From assembly GCA_032622095.1 (NCBI GenBank), contig CP136064.1, positions 181,014,011 through 181,078,010 on the forward strand: a stretch of 64,000 nt of DNA, in the 5' to 3' direction. The DNA is from Siphonodentalium dalli. Its lineage: Eukaryota; Mollusca; Scaphopoda; Gadilida; Siphonodentaliidae. The notes under the pieces are model-generated. The model saw nothing but the letters and a program-made list of their open reading frames with translations, had not been told where the DNA came from and made no database searches. This document shows positions 11,744-23,020 of this stretch, one piece after another. The stretch's first letter is position 1; the number at the start of each line of letters is the position of its first letter. Position numbers and translations under genes: made by a program.

Positions 11744-11840
11744 CGTACATATTTGTGAAGCAATAATGACGGTTTTATTCAATGTGAACTGTTCTTTTCT
11801 CATGTGGAGTGTAGTGAATAGGGTTTGACCCTTACATAAA
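11744..11840 (-). CDS. KSR: KSR exon 12: hinge and helices D-E
   Basis: The exon is 97 nt: one nucleotide finishing Ser, then 32 codons. With the split codon it reads SLCKGQTLFTTL, matching the conserved KSR hinge SLCKGRTL, and continues with FTLNKTVIIASQICT into the helix before the catalytic loop. Acceptor TTTCAG, donor GTAAG. Confidence 0.97.
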
Positions 11841-12019
11841 CTGAAACAGGTAAGGAAATCAGGGTAGCCATATAAAATATATGATTTTTTTTAAATATCT
11901 GAGCCAAGTTTTAAACAATTGAGGGTAAAATGCAGGTATACAATGTCGAACAAAATTATGCATGTTCCAAATTATTTGTTTAAATCATCGAAAAAAAAGG
12001 GGGAATATAAACTCAGGAT

Positions 12020-12830
12020 AACTAAGTTTCATAATCGCAGGTGCACATATTCCCATGGTACTAAATAGCTGTGCCAAGATTAGGGTCCTGTGAAAACTGA
12101 GATTTAATTTGACGTCTATATCCCCGGTGTGATGCGATGACAACACCGCTTCAATTATTTAAGTACAAAATTTCTCCATCTTTGACACATTGTTGCCAAT
12201 TTTGCACATGGTGATGGAGAAATAGAAGTCATGTACCTTGACATTAGTCACAACAGGCAAATTGTGTTACATTATCAGAGGCTGGTTCACTTATAGGTAA
12301 CATCAAAAAGTGCGAAACTGCATAATTATTTTGTGCATAAACAGACCCTTTGACACATTCGCGATATTATTTGCTTTCAAAGTACGTACAGTGACATTTC
12401 TCAAAGCATTACAGGGACATACTCCCGACCGTCCTTGAGGACATATACTATGCACTGACGGCTCGCTGATTCGATTTGATATCTACATAGTCGGATCGGA
12501 TTTTTAATCAGCGGAAAAGTGACAATTCACAGGGCTCTAACCAAGATTTTTTTTAAATGACTGAAAAATGTAGGTATACAAGATCGAACAAATTTGAGTC
12601 AACAAATGGATAAGCTGATTTAATTTGATATCAACATCAATGTCGCGTGGATTTTTAATCTGCAGAATAGTGACAATTCGCAGTGCCCTAGCCAAGATTT
12701 TTAAAAATTGACTGAAAAATGTAGGCACACAATTGCAAGATGGAACAAATTTGAGTCCACAAACGGACAAGCTGATTCCTATATTTCAACCCCCCCATAA
12801 CTTTGTTATGGGGGAGGGGGGAATTAAAAA
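12020..12830. repeat. Direct-repeat element ending in a CCCCCCATAAC/GTTATGGGGG hairpin
   Basis: Two direct copies of about 155 bp (12463-12617 and 12618-12775) share GTGACAATTC(A/G)CAG, TAGCCAAGATTTTT and GACTGAAAAATGTAGG, then GGACAAGCTGATTCCTA and a foldback of ACCCCCCCATAAC with GTTATGGGGG. The same end occurs at 16450-16515. Confidence 0.65.
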
Positions 12831-13085
12831 GATGTACCATAATAAAGTAACATGCTATATCATATAGTAAAGGACATATTAAAGAATATCCATGTATTAT
12901 GGTGAGATACCAGAACATTGAGTATGATTAAGCATATATTCATAGAGATTATTGAAAAATAATTAGGAAATGAACATTTGACAATAATCTGATGTAAACA
13001 TTTGTCACGTTCACTCAGGACATAATTTTCGGCATCCACTTAAAAACACTAAATATTCTCTATATATTATCAAGGGATGTGGAAC

Positions 13086-13481
13086 CAAGTCTGAGTTTAG
13101 TGTGCCTATCATTTGCAGAATGAGGTCCCCAGAGGGCTAGCATCACTAAATTCACCCTCTGGGGACCTCATTCTGCTTAGGCCTCATCTTCTCATAAGGT
13201 TTCTTTATTATCAAATTTCTATAGAAACTTCTATTTCTTTTTTAGTTTAGTTTCTCTGTATCCCCGAATTGGTAGACGACAAATTGCATAATCGAGGTTC
13301 CCAATGGGTGTGGACATCACAATATTCACCATTTGGGAACTTCAATCTGAGTCTCCCACAGCAGATGAGGTTCCCAGAGGGTGAATTTAGTGATGCTAGC
13401 CCTTTGTGTGGGATAGCGTCACTAAATTCACCCTCTGGGGACCTCATTCTGCAAATGACAGTCACATCAAACTCAGGCTTG
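13086..13481. mobile_element. Family B MITE with perfect 8-bp target duplication
   Basis: Begins CAAGTCTGAGTTTAGTG and ends CAAACTCAGGCTTG. The 8-bp TGTGGAAC flanks it directly on both sides (13078-13085 and 13482-13489), which with the inverted ends makes it a hAT-like insertion. Double-hairpin layout as in other copies. The duplication ends 16 bp from the donor-side end of KSR exon 11. Confidence 0.92.
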
Positions 13482-13505
13482 TGTGGAACTGAATAGGAAA
13501 CATAC

Positions 13506-13594
13506 CTAGTAACTATGGCTAATTTTGGAGGTTTCATACAAGCACCCATAAATAGAATAAGATTTTCATGTCTGGTTTTCCTCAGCATTGCGAC
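13506..13594 (-). CDS. KSR: KSR exon 11: RKTRHEN to hinge
   Basis: The exon is 89 nt: 29 codons then AG of a split Ser. It encodes VAMLRKTRHENLILFMGAC and then KPPKLAIVT. TRHEN and LFMGAC are diagnostic of the RAF/KSR group. The gatekeeper position is Thr (IVT), as in RAF and KSR. The donor GTATG is only 16 bp from the target duplication of a family B MITE (13086-13481). Acceptor TTCACAG. Confidence 0.98.
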
Positions 13595-13734
13595 CTGTGA
13601 ATAATATAAGAATGATTAGAAACAAACAATAACATTCTGTGCCATTTGAGTCATTAACCAGTTTGATGGTGATAAAACATACCAACATGGAAACCCTATT
13701 AAAAGCTAAAAAAAATCAGTAAAAAAGGCCAATA

Positions 13735-14090
13735 AGTTATATAACTCAGGTAAAAGAATCAAACAAATCTCCAATTTAAAGTCAATCTGTCTGTTGATCC
13801 AGCTCAGTTTCAATCCAATTTTGGCGGTGATCAAGCAATCCTAACTGGAGTTATCATCCAGAATCAAAGAAATCCAATTTCAAGTTCTAACTCTGGTTAG
13901 AATGGGCAGCTGCAACTTAAAGTTGACTTGTATCTTGTGGGTGTAAACCACATACCAAATTCAATCTATTCCTCTACACATTAACTAAAATCTCCATACC
14001 AAATTTCATTCATATCTGACAAGACATGGCTGAATGCAAGGACAATGAGACAGACCGAAAACAAAATAGGTTTCGTTTTTCAACATGATG
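13735..14090. repeat. Dispersed repeat of the TAACTCTGG/GTTATCATC family
   Basis: Eroded units with GTTATCATCCAGAATC, TAACTCTGGTTAGAATGGGC and CATACCAAATT, ending in a purine-rich GACAAGACATGGCTGAATG tail. Same family as 6240-6700. Confidence 0.6.
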
Positions 14091-14187
14091 TATGAAATGG
14101 CAAAAATTTAAAATCTTGAATTTATAAAATGTACTAATGTGCACAGACTGATTCAGGCTTTCTGAAGCACAACATACACATGCTTAC

Positions 14188-14278
14188 CTCTAATTTAAAT
14201 GCAGATAACTGAGCCTGATTGTCAGTATCAGAGTTCATGTTGAGAACTTTGATAGCTACTTCACCATGCCAGTTACCC
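14188..14278 (-). CDS. KSR: KSR exon 10: VAIK motif and helix C
   Basis: The exon is 91 nt: one nucleotide plus 30 codons. It encodes GNWHGEVAIKVLNMN and ends in FKLE. The ATP-contacting lysine of the beta-3 strand is present (Lys 299). In mammalian KSR this residue is Arg, whereas fly and worm KSR keep Lys, so this is the invertebrate-type state. Glu 319, the last residue, aligns with the helix C glutamate that pairs with the lysine. Acceptor TCTTGCAG, donor GTAAGC. Confidence 0.97.
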
Positions 14279-14548
14279 CTGCAAGAGAGAGAGAAAGAGC
14301 GCAAAAAAATGAGAGGAAATTTTAATTAGATGAATGTGTTATAAAGGACAATTAAATTTTCGAGTCACAGAATAATTTTTTTATAGTGCCTTGATATACA
14401 GTTTTAATACCAATCTATGACATAAAATATGATTAAAATATTACAATTTATCACCATTTGACACGTCTGGTCTCAGAAGGTGCCCATAGAGTAATAGAAA
14501 AAAGCTGAAATCATAAAAACATTTCTCCGTTTCGCTTCCACAATGTAA

Positions 14549-14793
14549 CAGAATTTATACTAAGATATAGAGTTATTCCTCTTCCATTGAAAGTAAAGAC
14601 TTTGCAGTACAGTCCAGATGAAACTTATGCGCAGAAAACACATCAGTACCTCAACAAAAACAACATGTTCACAGTTTATTACACTGGATAAGTTGATAAT
14701 ACAATGTTTTGGAGATTCCTCTTTCAAATGGTTTATAAAATATGGCATATATTTATATAATGTGATCTGGGAGTTCGAAAATTAAGTGGGCCT
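14549..14793. repeat. Dispersed repeat, second copy at 46196-46413
   Basis: The two copies share TTATTCC(T/C)CTTCCATT, ACTTTG(C/T)AGTA, TTGATAATACAATGTTTTGG, CCTCTTTCAAATG and GAAAATTAAGTGGG in the same order over about 230 bp. No inverted ends seen. Class unknown. Confidence 0.75.
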
Positions 14794-14995
14794 TTAATGA
14801 TAACAAATATGGAGATTTAGTAGGTAAATTGTAGTCATAAGATACGTAACTTCTGCCATCTACAAGTATTCAACTCTTCACCTGTGATAGTGCCAATTAA
14901 ATTGTTTATTACATAGAAGGTACTACAAATAATAAAGACGATTTTTTTACCCTGTTTTTTTTTTGTAGCTTCAGGGATCGCCATGCATAAAATAA

Positions 14996-15085
14996 TTATA
15001 TGAAGCCTTCCATGACTGGAGCTTCCTGAAATTTTGCGAAAAACCTGTGCCAATGCATTCTCTTATATATGCAAGTCTTTTTTCA
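14996..15085. mobile_element. Left half of a family A MITE
   Basis: CCTTCCATGACTGGAGCTTC and CCTGTGCCAATGCATTCTC match the left halves of the copies at 37862 and 43324; the rest is missing. Confidence 0.7.
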
Positions 15086-15253
15086 ATTGAAAAAACCCTC
15101 GTATCGATCCGTTTTAAGTTGAATATGTCAAATTCAGACACTACAAATCATCGAGTCTTCAAATACTAAGAGCTTTCAAAAATCAGTTTTAAGAGTTTTT
15201 GCTGAAAGAGTTGTCCGGTAAGAGTGACTACATCTCTTTGGAACGAATAGTAC

Positions 15254-15345
15254 TTGTATACTTCACCAAATCTTCCCGTTCCTAGTAGATCTCCTCTCAC
15301 TAAATCTTCATACGGGATATCCCATTCCTTCAAAGCTACGGATAG
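15254..15345 (-). CDS. KSR: KSR exon 9: kinase domain start and glycine-rich loop
   Basis: The exon is 92 nt: 30 codons then AA of a split Lys. It encodes KEWDIPYEDL, the hallmark entry to the KSR/RAF kinase fold, then the glycine-rich loop GTGRFGEV (residues 280-287), a full GxGxxGxV. The donor is GTACT, weaker than the others, but ending here gives VYK joined to GNWHGEVAIK, exactly the expected KSR order. Acceptor ATTTCAG. Confidence 0.95.
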
Positions 15346-15544
15346 CTGAAATAATTATAATAGACTAATCTATCATCAAAGACATAATGGATATAAAATA
15401 ACTTTTACACTAATTTTCATTACACCCAGTATGTTTCGAGTATTACCGTAACATAATCTTTGAGCTTCAAATTAAACCAAATAATTGCTTGCTGGTTTCG
15501 CATTTGTGTGACAGAAAAATAGATCAATAAATATATATTATCAA

Positions 15545-16042
15545 GGTGGGGAATCACATGGTTTCGAGGTTGGTGAGTACCAATGGCCGAGCCAGGGCAA
15601 AGGTACAAAAACATAACATATGAGGAACTGATGCAAAACACAGCATTTTGACTGTTACGAGCATACGCTAGTTTATTTTTTAAACAAGTTGATACTTTCT
15701 TTGTTCGGAAATACTCAGTGGTTTTCTATAACATTCTGACCAAAGTTGCCAGTCGTATGTACATGGAAAGCACCAGTCCATATCTCTATATGAGAATCAT
15801 TTGACTGACAACTTTGGTCAGAATGTTAGAGCAAACAAATGTGAATTTGGACACAAATGGGGTATCAGCTTGTTTGAAAAATAGTATAGGCTCTGCTAGT
15901 AGCTGACAAAATACTATGTAATATGTCACTTCTTAGTTTATTTACCTTTTTCTCCATTTCTGGTCGCGTTTTCGATTGCCTCGGCCATTTTGAATGCATG
16001 ATACTCATCAACTCTATACCTCGTGATTCCCCACCGTGATTA
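15545..16042. mobile_element. Foldback element (family D)
   Basis: Left end GGTGGGGAATCACATGGTTT, right end the inverse GTGATTCCCCACCGTGA. The inverted similarity continues inward through TGAGTACCAATGGCCGAG and GGCCATTTTGAATGCATG. A second inverted pair, ACATTCTGACCAAAGTTG and CAACTTTGGTCAGAATGT, lies in the centre. The same layout occurs at 55931-56430. No transposase frame. Confidence 0.75.
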
Positions 16043-16379
16043 TACTCAGATACCCACCATATATGCTGTTGATAATAAATTCTAGACTTGAATAGCTTTG
16101 TAATATTATCTTGCCTCCGAATTAAACAATCAATTGTTTTGATGTCTACAAGTTTACAGCCCCCATAATTTTCAAGAGTAATCAATTGGTTTCCATGATT
16201 ACGTGACATAATTCATGAGGGGAGTCGGGCAAAACCCGAGCGAGTGGAGTTCTGCAAGTGTGCAAATACAACCGAAATTAAAGGCTATGAGTTTCCAAGA
16301 GGTGTGGAAGTCAATTTATCTGAATTTTTACATACAATAGGGCTTATAGCGTGCATCTTTCAAAGCTAAACTAGAGGTA

Positions 16380-17180
16380 GGACTATCCCAATGGGTGCAT
16401 TAAGCTTAACAAAATTATGCATGTAGGAATACAAGCTCAGACAAAATTGTGTCCACGGACGGATGAACAAGCTGATTCCTACAAACCCCCCATAACTATG
16501 TTTGTATGTTACGGGGGTATAATGAGTGATATATTAGGGTTTCCACAGAGAACTAATAAAATTCAAGGCCATTTTTCTACAATTTTCAAGGCCTCTTAAA
16601 TTCAAAACCAATTTGAGGCATTTTCAAACTTTTTTCCAAGACCGCCAATTGAATATCGATTCAAAACGTATTCAACAAGAGGTGTGCACTCGAGTGCTAG
16701 CATACCCCCACCGTGGCAAATCAACCCGCATTATCTGTAAACCCAACAAAAAAGATTTTTAACTTTAAAGAAAAATTCGGACTAATTATATCGATATGGT
16801 GTCACAAGAAGCTTGTACAGAAAAAATTATTCAAATTGGTTCATATTTGTTAAAAGTTATTAAGTCAAAATAAGTCGAAAATGAAGTGTAATATTACGAA
16901 AAACAGTTTGAGCCAATCCCTAGCCGCATCATGTAGAGAGGGTATTGTGAGAAGCATGTATACCAAAAATTATTGAAATCGGTTCATATTTGTTAAAGTT
17001 ATTAAGTCGGACAAAATTTTCTAAGTCAAAATAAGTCGAAAATGAGGCGTAACTTGAACAAAAAAAATCGGTTCATAGTTGTTCGAGTTATGAGGTCGGA
17101 CAGACGGACGGACGGACACACGGACGGACGCAGTCAATCCAGTATACCCCCCATTTTCTTCGAAAGTGGGGGTATAATTA
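16380..17180. repeat. Composite of two dispersed repeats with GACGGACGG tail
   Basis: 16420-16515 repeats the GGACAAGCTGATTCC/CCCCCCATAAC end seen near 12770. 16680-17180 has GTGCACTCGAGTGCTAGCA, units with GTTAAAGTTATTAAGTCGG and CAAAATAAGTCGAAAATGA (two copies about 160 bp apart), then GGACAGACGGACGGACGG and a foldback of TACCCCCCATTTTCTT with AAGTGGGGGTATAA. Non-coding; typical of the mollusc-style repeats in this window. Confidence 0.65.
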
Positions 17181-17369
17181 AGATTTCAGCAAAACTATCT
17201 AACCCCCAATTGCATTTTCAAGCAGTTCCAGGCCATGAATTGTCATTTGCCAAATTCAAGGCTATTCCAGGTTTTCAAGGCCCCACGGCAACCTGTATAT
17301 ATTGCGCCCATTTTCCAAATTGAAAGACTAAAGTTATCATCAAGAAATGAAACTTGAATGGAAGACTAG

Positions 17370-17470
17370 TAGTGATGTTCCGATAATCTGAATCGGCCAT
17401 TGGCCACGTGCCTCACGGTTGAACATCAGCTTTTGCCGATTGCCAAAAAAAATCTGGTGGAATATATAAG
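17370..17470. repeat. hAT-like element end (fragment)
   Basis: TAGTGATGTTCCGATAATC followed by GAATCGGCCATTGGCC resembles the ends of hAT-type elements with CGAT-rich subterminal repeats. Similar GATCGGCCGATCACGATCGG sequence at 44415-44440 may be another remnant. No matching opposite end was found. Confidence 0.3.
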
Positions 17471-17699
17471 TGCAATGTGCAAGCTTTTATTTAATAAACG
17501 TACACCCTACAGCATCATATTGAGTACAAAAAGAATTTGTAACAATCTAAAAACAAGAACACAATCAGGCGTGGCGTAATACTTGTTTGCAAAGTAAATA
17601 GTTGTCATCTTTCAACAATTCGAATTTGACCTGTATTGTGAGGTATTAAACTAACATACAAGATATGAGTCCAATAGAATAATGCAAAATATCATCTGG

Positions 17700-18240
17700 A
17701 AAGTAAGAACAATTATGGAAAATTTCTAAGTCGAAAAGGCCCACAACTCTCGAATAAAATCATCGAACCAAACCCAAATTCGAACCTGACCTGTATTTTG
17801 GTATGACTGATACACATACCAAGTTTAGTTGTGATCAAATAATCCAAATGCAAGTTATCATCTGGAAACCAAAATGTTGATTTAAAAATAGAATTTTCCA
17901 AGTTGAAAAAGGTGTATAACTCTGGCAAAAATTCGAACTGAGCCACATACCAAGTTAAGTTGTGATCATAAAATCCAAACTCAGGTTATCATCCAGAAAC
18001 AAAATATTGACATAAAATTAATTTTCCAAGTAAAAAAAAGGCCAATAATTCCAGCAAAATTCATCGGGCCGAACCCAAATTCGAAGCTGACCTATATTTT
18101 GGTATGACTGAGCCACATACCAAGTTTAGTTGTGGTCAAATAATCCAAACTCAAGTTATCATCCGGAAACCAAAATGATGACGGACAGATTGACGGACGA
18201 ACTGATTACATAATATGTACCGTTTTTTCAAATGGGTATA
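17700..18240. repeat. Tandem units of the TAACTCT/CATCGGGCC family
   Basis: Three units of about 155 bp with CCAAGTTGAAAAAGG-like blocks, AACCCAAATTCGAA(C/G)CTGACCT, TGAGCCACATACCAAGTT and AGTTATCATC(C/T)GGAAAC, ending in GACGGACAGATTGACGGACG. Same family as 6240-6700. Confidence 0.75.
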
Positions 18241-18959
18241 TAAAAACTATTGGTAACATCCAAATAGTGTATATGGACACCATATGGTTATAGTTGAGCA
18301 TGCCAGAGCATATACCTGGCATACGCCGTGAAATATGAAGTTATTGACTCTACCGAGTGGACATGAAATAGTCACACAGAAAGCTTTAAACAGCTGAGTG
18401 AGCTGACCTCATTACATAGTTTCAGCCCTCATAATTGGCTACGGCAATCAGCAATGCCGAGGCAATTTGCTGAAGTAAACTGGCCACGGCAAAGGTTGCA
18501 GTAGTGGATTGCCGAAGCTAAACAATCTGAATTAAGAGGGCTGTAGTTTCATGTCGAGCATGTGCTATGTGACGTCACCTCTTGTGTCAAGGCTTTAACA
18601 TATACATTTCAAGCACATTGAATGAATTAGTACAGTTGCGATCGGAACTATCTTCAACAACAATCAATGTGGTCGTTACTTGGGGGGCGGGGGGACATTG
18701 CATAATATCAAAATTACTCATGGGGACATTTGTTTCTACATTATAATTATAATATAATTATTGAATAACCAGATATATGCATGCACATGAACTGTGCCAT
18801 TTCCAATGTGGATTATGGATGGTAGTAAATACGAGGTTATTTTGTTTATATGCATATAGTAATATTTGTGTGATAAAAATCAAGCTTTAAAGTGATGTGA
18901 AACACTCCGGTATGTTGATCAAATAGAAATGGAGAATAATCTTGTTCAAAGTAGTAATT

Positions 18960-20244
18960 TTTACAAATAATACATCCAAATTTATAACACACACCGTCAT
19001 TCTTATATGTGAATTAAATGCAGTGACTTTCAATGGCGAAATCGTTTTCGTTAGTTTATCGCCGATATGTGCGTCCCGAAACGAGTAGTAAATATTTACA
19101 ATTGAGCATATTTCTGACGATGTTTTCTATGGAGTGGTACGTCCGATTTGCTTCAAATTTTCGGCGATGTTAGTAGAATGTTACATTCCTCCAGTTGTGA
19201 TAGCGCCTGAATTCTAACATATCAGTTTCACACACCCGAACAAGTACATAACATGTCTTTAAGTTATAAATACGAAAACGAAATAAATGTATGATGTATT
19301 AGTGCTGATTTGCTGATTGCACACAATGAAATAAACCGACAACTTTATAGTATAGCGTCCGATTCTGTCAAGTACTACATACTAAAAAGGAACTAAAAGT
19401 GTGCAACTTGCAAAAACACAATGGGCATGACCAATGGGAAATCTCGGACAAATCTGACAGCTAATATTATCCACCATTCCTTACATTGCCGCATTTAAGA
19501 GGCAACTTACAAGTAGTCAATCATTATTCAAAGAATTTAACACTGCACGCATGGTCTTCGCATGCGGTCGCAATGTTACTTGGCAGTCACCAATCTGAGT
19601 CGGCGCCTGTTATCTGTTTGTTAATAAACTATCAAAGGTAGCGTGCAGTGAAGTCAGCAGAAGTAATATCGCGACAGTGAGTACATCTTTCTTTGATGTA
19701 TTTGGCTTTGAAAGTGCACAGTGAAAAGGAGGTTCATTGAGTGTATATGGGAACAAACGCACAACATACACAAACATCAGAATTGGAATCAGTCATCGGC
19801 CGATTGTGCCTCTAGATAATCAGAAAACTAACGGCTAGTCATATGGACAGAAGTTTTTTTAAATGACCATATAAATCATCCTGCCACTTAACAATGGACA
19901 AACTAGTGACATATATTTAGCTAGACACATTTCAACTTTGATATTTCTCTTTGTTATTTCTGATAAAATTTTCTTTTTAGATTGTTTAAACTGTATGTCT
20001 TTGGGTTACATTTCAATTGCATTCAATCATGAGAAGTAGTTTTTCACACCCAACAATGTTTTTTTTGATAATTCAGAAGTAAACATATAAAAACCTCCCT
20101 GCTCAGTCCTGCTGGGAATTTTTTTTTTATATAAAGTGGCAATAAAATCCTGTCTGCTGGGTAATTTTGCTGATAAAAAATAAAATAAAAACCTGCACAT
20201 TTTGAAAAAAATGTTGTCCAAGAATATTATGTGACCTAACTTAC
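18960..20244. other. Intron sequence, little recognised
   Basis: AT-rich KSR intron. The first 170 bases after the 18887 repeat end resemble 53580-53700 (CACACACCGTCATTCT, TATCGCCGATA). A short inverted pair CACTGCACGC / GCGTGCAGTG lies at 19543-19653. No gene seen. Confidence 0.45.
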
Positions 20245-20337
20245 GCTGTTTTGCCTATTCCAGCTGTGACCAAATGGATCATCTTGGCTATCAACAGAGT
20301 CCACTCTGTCCAGCAGGGTTTTCTCTGATGCATTACT
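20245..20337 (-). CDS. KSR: KSR exon 8: linker ending just before the kinase domain
   Basis: The exon is 93 nt, 31 whole codons. It encodes NASEKTLLDRVDSVDSQDD and ends in SWNRQNS. Joined to the next exon it reads RQNSLSVALKEWDIP, which parallels the vertebrate KSR segment with a basic-x-x-Ser element just before the QEWDIPFE start of the kinase-like domain. Ser 258 in RQNS is therefore a plausible basophilic kinase or 14-3-3 site (inference). Donor GTAAG. The acceptor is CTATTAAAG with a poor polypyrimidine tract, and a second AG two bases further in would break the phase. Confidence 0.9.
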
Positions 20338-21261
20338 CTTTAATAGAAATCAAAGTCACATTATGTGTTATTTAACAATAAAGTTCTGCTTTCAGATTTT
20401 GCAGAGAAAAAAGCAGATGAAATAAATAAAGTTTGCTCTGCAAAAACAGTCCTTCGATTTTGATAAATAGTCGCACAGTATATTGTGCCACTGATTCTGG
20501 ATCCAGACACACTATTTTGCTTACGTGCACCTGCAGGAAATAACCCTATGTACAGTAATAAGGCACAAAGTAGCGAACAGAATATCAATACGTCGCGGCC
20601 TATTTCATTTTATGCTCTATAGCAGATTTATCCTTGAGTGTATTTCACATAATCGATCTGTAAGTACTCAATGATACAAAAATTAAAGACATGGCATTCA
20701 GTGCAACAGAGTTGCGGCCAGTTGAAGAAAAAAAACACATACAGTGACCTAAAAATATGTGTTCCCAGGTGTTTCTGAGATATTTATAGTTCTGACTGTA
20801 CAAAGAAATTCCAGATAATTGACATAATTCGTGCCAATTAAGATCGTCCAATGTAAATGGCGCTTGTCATACGAGTTTTGTTAGTGTATGTATGGAACTT
20901 CTAAGTTCATTGCATCATACATTACAAATCGGTACCTTCTGTGCTATACTGCAAAAATAAGACTTCAAAATAAATGAGATAGTGAGAATCAACAATCATA
21001 ATTAGTAACAATTGACCAAAAATCTGTTCAAATGTTTGAACATTAAGTTACTCTAAGCATGAACTATGTAACTTCGGAACCTTGCAAATTACTAACATCA
21101 CTAACAATGCTGAACACTGCCCAACAATTGACTGCACTGATGGTGTGGTAATCTCTCCATATATCATAAAACAAACGCACCACAAAACAGTGTCTTCATA
21201 AGCGAAGTTGATTGAATTGCATAACACAAATTGTAAACAAAATATATATGCCTGTACTTAC
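20338..21261. other. Intron sequence, nothing recognised
   Basis: Intron between KSR exons 7 and 8. Several short open frames, none with recognisable similarity, and no repeat seen. Confidence 0.5.
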
Positions 21262-21313
21262 ATCTATAAGCGTTCTATCACTGTCGTTTGATGTGTTACT
21301 ATTTACAATATCA
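21262..21313 (-). CDS. KSR: KSR exon 7: short acidic/Asn-Ser linker
   Basis: The exon is 52 nt: one nucleotide finishing Ser, then 17 codons ending exactly at a codon boundary. It encodes DIVNSNTSNDSDRTLID, a low-complexity acidic stretch with no recognised motif. Acceptor TGCTTTCAG and donor GTAAGTAC are both strong, and its phase fits both neighbours. The inverted end of a TTAA-bounded repeat lies about 45 bp upstream of its acceptor. Confidence 0.8.
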
Positions 21314-21878
21314 CTGAAAGCAGAAATTAAGTCATATTTAGAATTGGAATTCAAGGAAGATTAGTCTCAATTTTTATTTGATCACCAACTGGAGTGTTTC
21401 ACATCACTTTAAAGATGTAATCAGGGTTCCAGGCTAATTTATACAAAACATATTTTACTTTTGTATAAAATAACATGTTTGGAACAAGAATGCCACAAGA
21501 AATATGTTATTTTGTTTGATATTGAATTTTCTATGCATTTATTTCATAAAGTTTTGATGTGTTAGAGCGACAACAAAAATTATTTCGTTGATTGTTTATA
21601 AGAAAATGATATTCTTCGGCATTTAAAGGTCTAGTTTAAGTATCATACTTGGTTTTCAACATTTTCTCAACAGAACAAAGCAGAAAATGACGTTAAACAA
21701 GAGGTTGCAGCAAGGGTGCTGGGATACCCCCATGGTGAAAATTGAAATATGAGCAGGTCGGAAACCAAATTGTGAAAAAAAAAATGTGATGAACAAATTA
21801 CTTGACAATTCTAATGAAATCCAACATTTTCAGATAAACAAAGAGGGATAATTTAAACGGAAAATGTGAACAACGTCA

Positions 21879-23020
21879 ATGAATCCTCATTTGAAAGCCC
21901 TCCTGATGCCAAAGCTGCATGACAATCCAGATAAGTGTTTCTTCCATAGTTACGGAGCAGTCCAAAATATAAAGAAACTCGACGAAATTGTGGAAGACCT
22001 CACCCCTGTTAACACCGCTACAAAATTGAATTCAAACTCAATTGGTAGCCTGCTCGGTCAATTCACAGAGATCTGCATTCAAACGCATTGAGAGTGATAA
22101 ATGCATGGGCATTGATCATTTGAAAAGTCGCTTAAAACTTGTGGAAACCGGCATTCGTGATATCGAGGAAGACAACTTGAATTGCACGACATCCATCAAC
22201 ACTAAACTCAACGATCTGACCAAGTCGTATGTGAAACAGGATCATCTTGATCGAAGATTGTCTTCAATCACCAACAAATGTGACTCAGTATCAAAAGTTT
22301 CCGAAGGTCGCACAAGTAGTGTAGAGATCCGTCTAGGCGCGATGCTCGATATTCATTCTAGGGATGTTGACTTGAAGTTCGAGAATTTGAAATCAGTCAT
22401 TCAGAAATGTGACAAACTTTGTTCTACGGTAACAGTCGCAGATAAACATAAGTTCTTAGACAATATTGTGGACACTGACAAATTCCAAAACAGGCTTCCA
22501 CTCGATCACTCATCGATCGCCTTTACAATATTCATCATATCAGAAGACCACTGCTCCTACCGCTGCACCAGCGACGACACCAGTGATTCGGTCATTGGTG
22601 ATATCCAGAATTCCCAGGTACCGCCGACTGTTCCTGCACCACAATCAGTACCACATAAGCATACATGTATCTCACACCTCAGAAAATCAGCCACGGGAAG
22701 TTGAGATTAAAAATGTTGACTCAAATCCCTCTGATCACAGTTATGTAGGAATAAACAGTATTTCCGCCATATCCGGTTGCTCGGGTGAACGTGATGCCGG
22801 CATTAAAGCCACACCTGACTTTGACTCTAACAATGATCGCGATCCTCCACAAACTGAACACAGCAACACCCACAAAGGTTGTGGCTTTGTAGGTGTAGTG
22901 TATAAGCACCACAGAAGAACACAAAAGATCTTCGTCAGCCGCATCTCACCGAGAACGAGCCAGGATGATGTTCGAGAATATCTTAACTGGTTCGCTGCTA
23001 AATATCCTACATGCACATAA
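21879..23020 (+). pseudogene. LINE ORF1-like region
   Basis: Overlapping frames (21879-22091, 22042-22704, 22466-23020). The middle part looks like a coiled coil with heptad-like leucines (GIDHLKSRLKLVETGIRD). The last part ends with KIFVSRISPRTSQDDVREYL, the kind of RNA-binding or PHD-linked segment found near the end of ORF1 in several LINE groups. Frames overlap and shift, so it is not one intact protein. In a live element ORF1 would bind the LINE RNA. Confidence 0.65.

Larger units (their letters stand above)
18887..21412. repeat. Inverted pair of TTAA-starting repeat ends around KSR exons 7 and 8
   Basis: TTAAAGTGATGTGAAACACT at 18887 and its inverse at 21393-21412 are about 57 bp long with few mismatches and point inward as terminal repeats would. 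A third copy of the same end is at 53523. Between the pair lie two KSR exons (20245-20337, 21262-21313). They may be two separate remnants rather than one transposon. Confidence 0.6.

Noticed and set aside
13247-13588. 113-codon minus-strand frame that starts before KSR exon 11
   Set aside because: Only the part matching exon 11 is host coding; the rest is family B MITE read through past the donor.
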